Source of the DNA: Candidatus Acidiferrales bacterium
GTDB taxonomy: Bacteria; Acidobacteriota; Terriglobia; Acidiferrales; UBA7541
Direction: 5' to 3'
DNA length: 8,138 bases
NCBI GenBank assembly: GCA_955651735.1
Contig: CATPAM010000003.1
Location: forward strand, 1-8,138
Part shown: piece after piece, positions 6,901 through 8,138 of the stretch
Layout: each line of letters begins with the position of its first letter
Numbering within the stretch: the first letter of the stretch is position 1
The notes under the pieces: generated by a model
Seen by the model: the letters and a program-made list of their open reading frames with translations, nothing else
Databases searched by the model: none
Told to the model about the DNA's origin: nothing
Translations under genes and position numbers: made by a program

Positions 6901-7420
6901 CTTGAGCTACTTGCTTTACCCGGACGTTTTCCTCAAATACGACAAATTCCAGCAAACCTATTCGGACGTCAGCGTTCTTCCCACCGCCGCTTTTTTCTAC
7001 GGGCTGAAATCCGGCGAGGAAATCACCATCGAGATCGAGCAAGGCAAAACCCTAATCGTGAAATTCCTCACCTCCAGCGATGCGCATCCGGACGGCACGC
7101 GCACGCTCTTTTTCGAGCTCAACGGCCAGCCACGCGAAGTCAACGTTCGCGATCGCGCGTTGCGCGTGGTCGAGCGCGCTCACCCCAAAGCCGATCCCGC
7201 CGACCCCGGCCAAGTGCCCGCGCCGACCGCCGGCGTAATCTCCGGTATCGCCGTGCAAGCCAACCACGCCGTGGAACGGGGCGCTAAATTGCTGACGCTG
7301 GAGGCCATGAAGATGCAATCCAATATTTACGCGCCCATCTCCGGCCGCGTCACCAAGCTTCTCGTCGCGCCCGGCCAGCACGTCGAAGCCAAGGATCTAC
7401 TGGTGATGATCGTTCCGTGA
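3962..7420 (+). CDS. pyc: Pyruvate carboxylase (single-chain, biotin-dependent)
   Basis: 1152 residues, full length for the single-polypeptide enzyme. It carboxylates pyruvate to oxaloacetate with ATP and bicarbonate in the cytoplasm, refilling the TCA cycle and feeding gluconeogenesis. Biotin carboxylase (about 7-460): Lys164, the glycine-rich loop MGGGGRGMR at 167-175, Lys243, Glu281 and the EVNPRIQVEH active-site strand at 295-304. Carboxyltransferase (about 535-1000): DTTFRDAHQS at 541-550 with metal ligand Asp546, carbamylated-lysine candidate Lys715 (AIKDMAG), metal ligands His744 and His746 (HFHTHD), and Thr879 (KVTPSSKVVGD). These four sites sit three positions below their equivalents in the Rhizobium etli enzyme (Asp549, Lys718, His747/749, Thr882). 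The biotin carrier domain (about 1083-1152) has EAMKM with biotinyl Lys1117, 35 residues from the end. All key residues are intact. The ATG at 3962 is the only in-frame start before a TAA at 3929. No Shine-Dalgarno precedes it. The downstream esterase overlaps its stop by 4 nt. A 2-oxoglutarate or acyl-CoA carboxylase is much less likely given this domain order and the catalytic threonine. Confidence 0.98.
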   Translation: MTKPKNIRKLLAANRSEIAIRIFRAANELGLRTVGIYSQEDRLGLHRFKADEAYQVGAGKGPVEAYLDITGIVALAKAKSVDAIHPGYGFLSENPAFARACEKAGITFVGPTPALLELLGDKTAARRLAASAGVAVLPGTEEPVKSASEAHKIAREIGYPVIVKASMGGGGRGMRVVYDATQLDARLEEAQGEARSAFGDASVFLEKFLPRARHVEVQILADHHGNLLHLWERDCSVQRRHQKVVELAPAANLPASVRGELCEAALRIGRKANYRNAGTVEFLYDVDAGKWYFIEVNPRIQVEHTVTEMVTGIDLVQAQIRIAQGCKLHDAPLSLPKQESVPLYGAALQCRVTTEDPEKNFAPDYGKISTYRSPAGFGIRLDGGTAYAGALLAASYDSLLVKVTAWGLNLPEACQRMDRALREFRIRGVKTNIPFLENVVNHPRFRAGEVTTAFLDDSPELLRIATRGDRATKLLSYLGDVILNVHPEVKGKQIPESLEPAVLPSVPGIAPPPGSRQLLRKLGPKKFAAWARKEKRLLITDTTFRDAHQSLMATRVRAYDLLATANVVAQRLPNLFSLEMWGGATFDTALRFLREDPWQRLRQLRQRIPNICFQMLLRGANAVGYASYPDNVIEEFVREAHAQGIDIFRIFDSLNSIENMRVAIDAVLETGAVCEPAICYTGDILDKARPKYSLKYYVGMARQLEKLGAHFLAIKDMAGLCKPYAAFQLVRALREEIGIPIHFHTHDTSGLNAASVLKAADAGVDVADAAVASMSGGTSQPNLNSIVEALRHTPRDTRLDVDALNECSDYWETVRTYYLPFDSAPKTGSARLYQHEIPGGQYTNLREQAAAMGLSHRWREVEKMYARVNQLFGDIVKVTPSSKVVGDMTLFLMAKEMTPEDLLKLDEHHDLSLPNSVVEMFSGVLGVPPGGWPKKLQKIILRGTAPLHGLPSDNLPAANLDHEQQALEKKVGHAIRRDDLLSYLLYPDVFLKYDKFQQTYSDVSVLPTAAFFYGLKSGEEITIEIEQGKTLIVKFLTSSDAHPDGTRTLFFELNGQPREVNVRDRALRVVERAHPKADPADPGQVPAPTAGVISGIAVQANHAVERGAKLLTLEAMKMQSNIYAPISGRVTKLLVAPGQHVEAKDLLVMIVP

Positions 7421-8138
7421 GCAATCCTGACCTCCGCAAGCATGAACAATTTCACTCGCGCTTCCTGCGTAACCAGCGCGACCTCATCGTTTATCTTCCG
7501 CCCGGCTATCAGCAGCAGCCGCAGCGCCGCTTCCCGGTTCTCTACTTGCACGACGGCCAAAATCTTTTCGACGGCGCCACCTCCTTCATTCCCGGTATGG
7601 ATTGGCACGTCGGCCAAACCGCCGACGATCTCATTCTCCGCGGCGCCGTGCGGCCGCTCGTCATCGTCGGAATTTACAACCTCGGAAAGGTGCGCATTCA
7701 CGAATACACGCCAACCAAAGCGCCGCGCCTCGGCGGCGGCCGCGCCGACCGCTACGCGAAATTTCTCGTGCAAGAGGCGATGCCCTTTATTCAGCAGGAG
7801 TACCGGGTGCTCTCCGATGCGCGCGTGACCGGAATGGGCGGCTCATCGCTAGGCGGCTTGTTGTCGCTCTATCTAGGCCTGAAATATCCGCAAGTCTTCG
7901 GCCGGCTGGCAGCTCTCTCTCCATCCGTTTGGTGGAATCAGCGCGTCATTCATCGTTTCGCGGCCGCCGCTCCCGTCGAGCCGCGCCCGCGCATCTGGCT
8001 CGACATTGGAACAAACGAAGGCCATCGCATCGTTCACGATGTCGAGGAATTTCGCGACGTCCTTTTGCAAAAGGGCTGGCAACTGGGCAGTGACCTCCAT
8101 TACCAGCGCGTCGAAGGCGCAGGACACAACGAAGCGGC
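7417..8138 (+). CDS. Alpha/beta-hydrolase, esterase D / enterochelin esterase-like, 3' end outside window
   Basis: 240 residues were translated by eye from the GTG at 7417; the frame is open to the window edge. Seen: FPVLYLHDGQNLFDG at 39-53, a family-typical first conserved strand; VIVGIYN at 82-88; the nucleophile elbow GMGGSSLGGL at 139-148 with Ser144 as catalytic serine; LSPSVWWN at 167-174; an acid candidate in WLDIGTNEG (194-202, Asp196 or Glu201); and AGHNEA at 235-240 with catalytic His237. The complete triad pattern suggests an active serine esterase, and only a short C-terminal tail should be missing because the histidine is normally near the end. No signal peptide, so probably cytoplasmic. 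Relatives include enterochelin, S-formylglutathione and carbohydrate esterases; I cannot choose a substrate. The GTG overlaps the pyc TGA as GTGA with no strong ribosome site of its own, pointing to translational coupling in a pyc-esterase operon. No alternative in-frame start lies just upstream. Confidence 0.85.
   Translation, partial: MSNPDLRKHEQFHSRFLRNQRDLIVYLPPGYQQQPQRRFPVLYLHDGQNLFDGATSFIPGMDWHVGQTADDLILRGAVRPLVIVGIYNLGKVRIHEYTPTKAPRLGGGRADRYAKFLVQEAMPFIQQEYRVLSDARVTGMGGSSLGGLLSLYLGLKYPQVFGRLAALSPSVWWNQRVIHRFAAAAPVEPRPRIWLDIGTNEGHRIVHDVEEFRDVLLQKGWQLGSDLHYQRVEGAGHNEA

Noticed and set aside
5738..7042. Minus-strand open frame of 434 codons inside pyc
   Set aside because: Same reason: a shadow of the carboxyltransferase coding strand, with no ribosome site or motif.
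1..8138. A new defence, mobile or biosynthetic system
   Set aside because: All five genes belong to recognisable families with housekeeping or enzymatic roles, and there are no tandem repeats, transposase, integrase, tRNA-linked site or toxin-antitoxin pair.

Overview
The window is a chromosomal, housekeeping-type segment of a moderately GC-rich bacterium. The gene content and protein style (a LexA with a complete self-cleavage domain, a secreted zinc-dependent phospholipase C family protein, a single-chain pyruvate carboxylase and a fused gamma-alpha 2-oxoacid:ferredoxin oxidoreductase) fit Acidobacteriota best. That placement is an inference from protein style, not a search result. There are no mobile elements, CRISPR arrays, RNA genes or integration scars.

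Layout: (1) 1-1305, minus strand, is the N-terminal 435 codons of a KorA-type 2-oxoacid:ferredoxin oxidoreductase alpha subunit that runs off the left edge. (2) 1306-1729 is a 424-base divergent intergenic region holding a large GC-rich hairpin, a probable lexA promoter and an inverted repeat over its -10. (3) 1730-2353, plus strand, is lexA. (4) 2354-2556 is a spacer carrying a perfect 16-bp palindrome. (5) 2557-3843, plus strand, is a secreted zinc-dependent phospholipase C family protein that probably starts at a TTG. (6) 3962-7420, plus strand, is a complete 1152-residue pyruvate carboxylase with no visible Shine-Dalgarno sequence. (7) 7417-8138, plus strand, is an alpha/beta-hydrolase of the esterase D / enterochelin-esterase-like family. 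It starts on a GTG that overlaps the pyc stop by 4 nt and runs off the right edge.

How the genes relate: pyruvate carboxylase makes oxaloacetate from pyruvate. A KorA-type enzyme interconverts 2-oxoglutarate and succinyl-CoA (plus CO2) with ferredoxin. Both therefore act around the TCA cycle, but they lie on opposite strands, separated by lexA and the phospholipase gene, so co-regulation is not evident. The only clear co-transcribed pair is pyc plus the esterase. LexA is the SOS repressor and appears to be a single-gene unit. I did not find a convincing new multi-gene system; the items worth a second look are mainly regulatory DNA, start-site choices and the coupled esterase.
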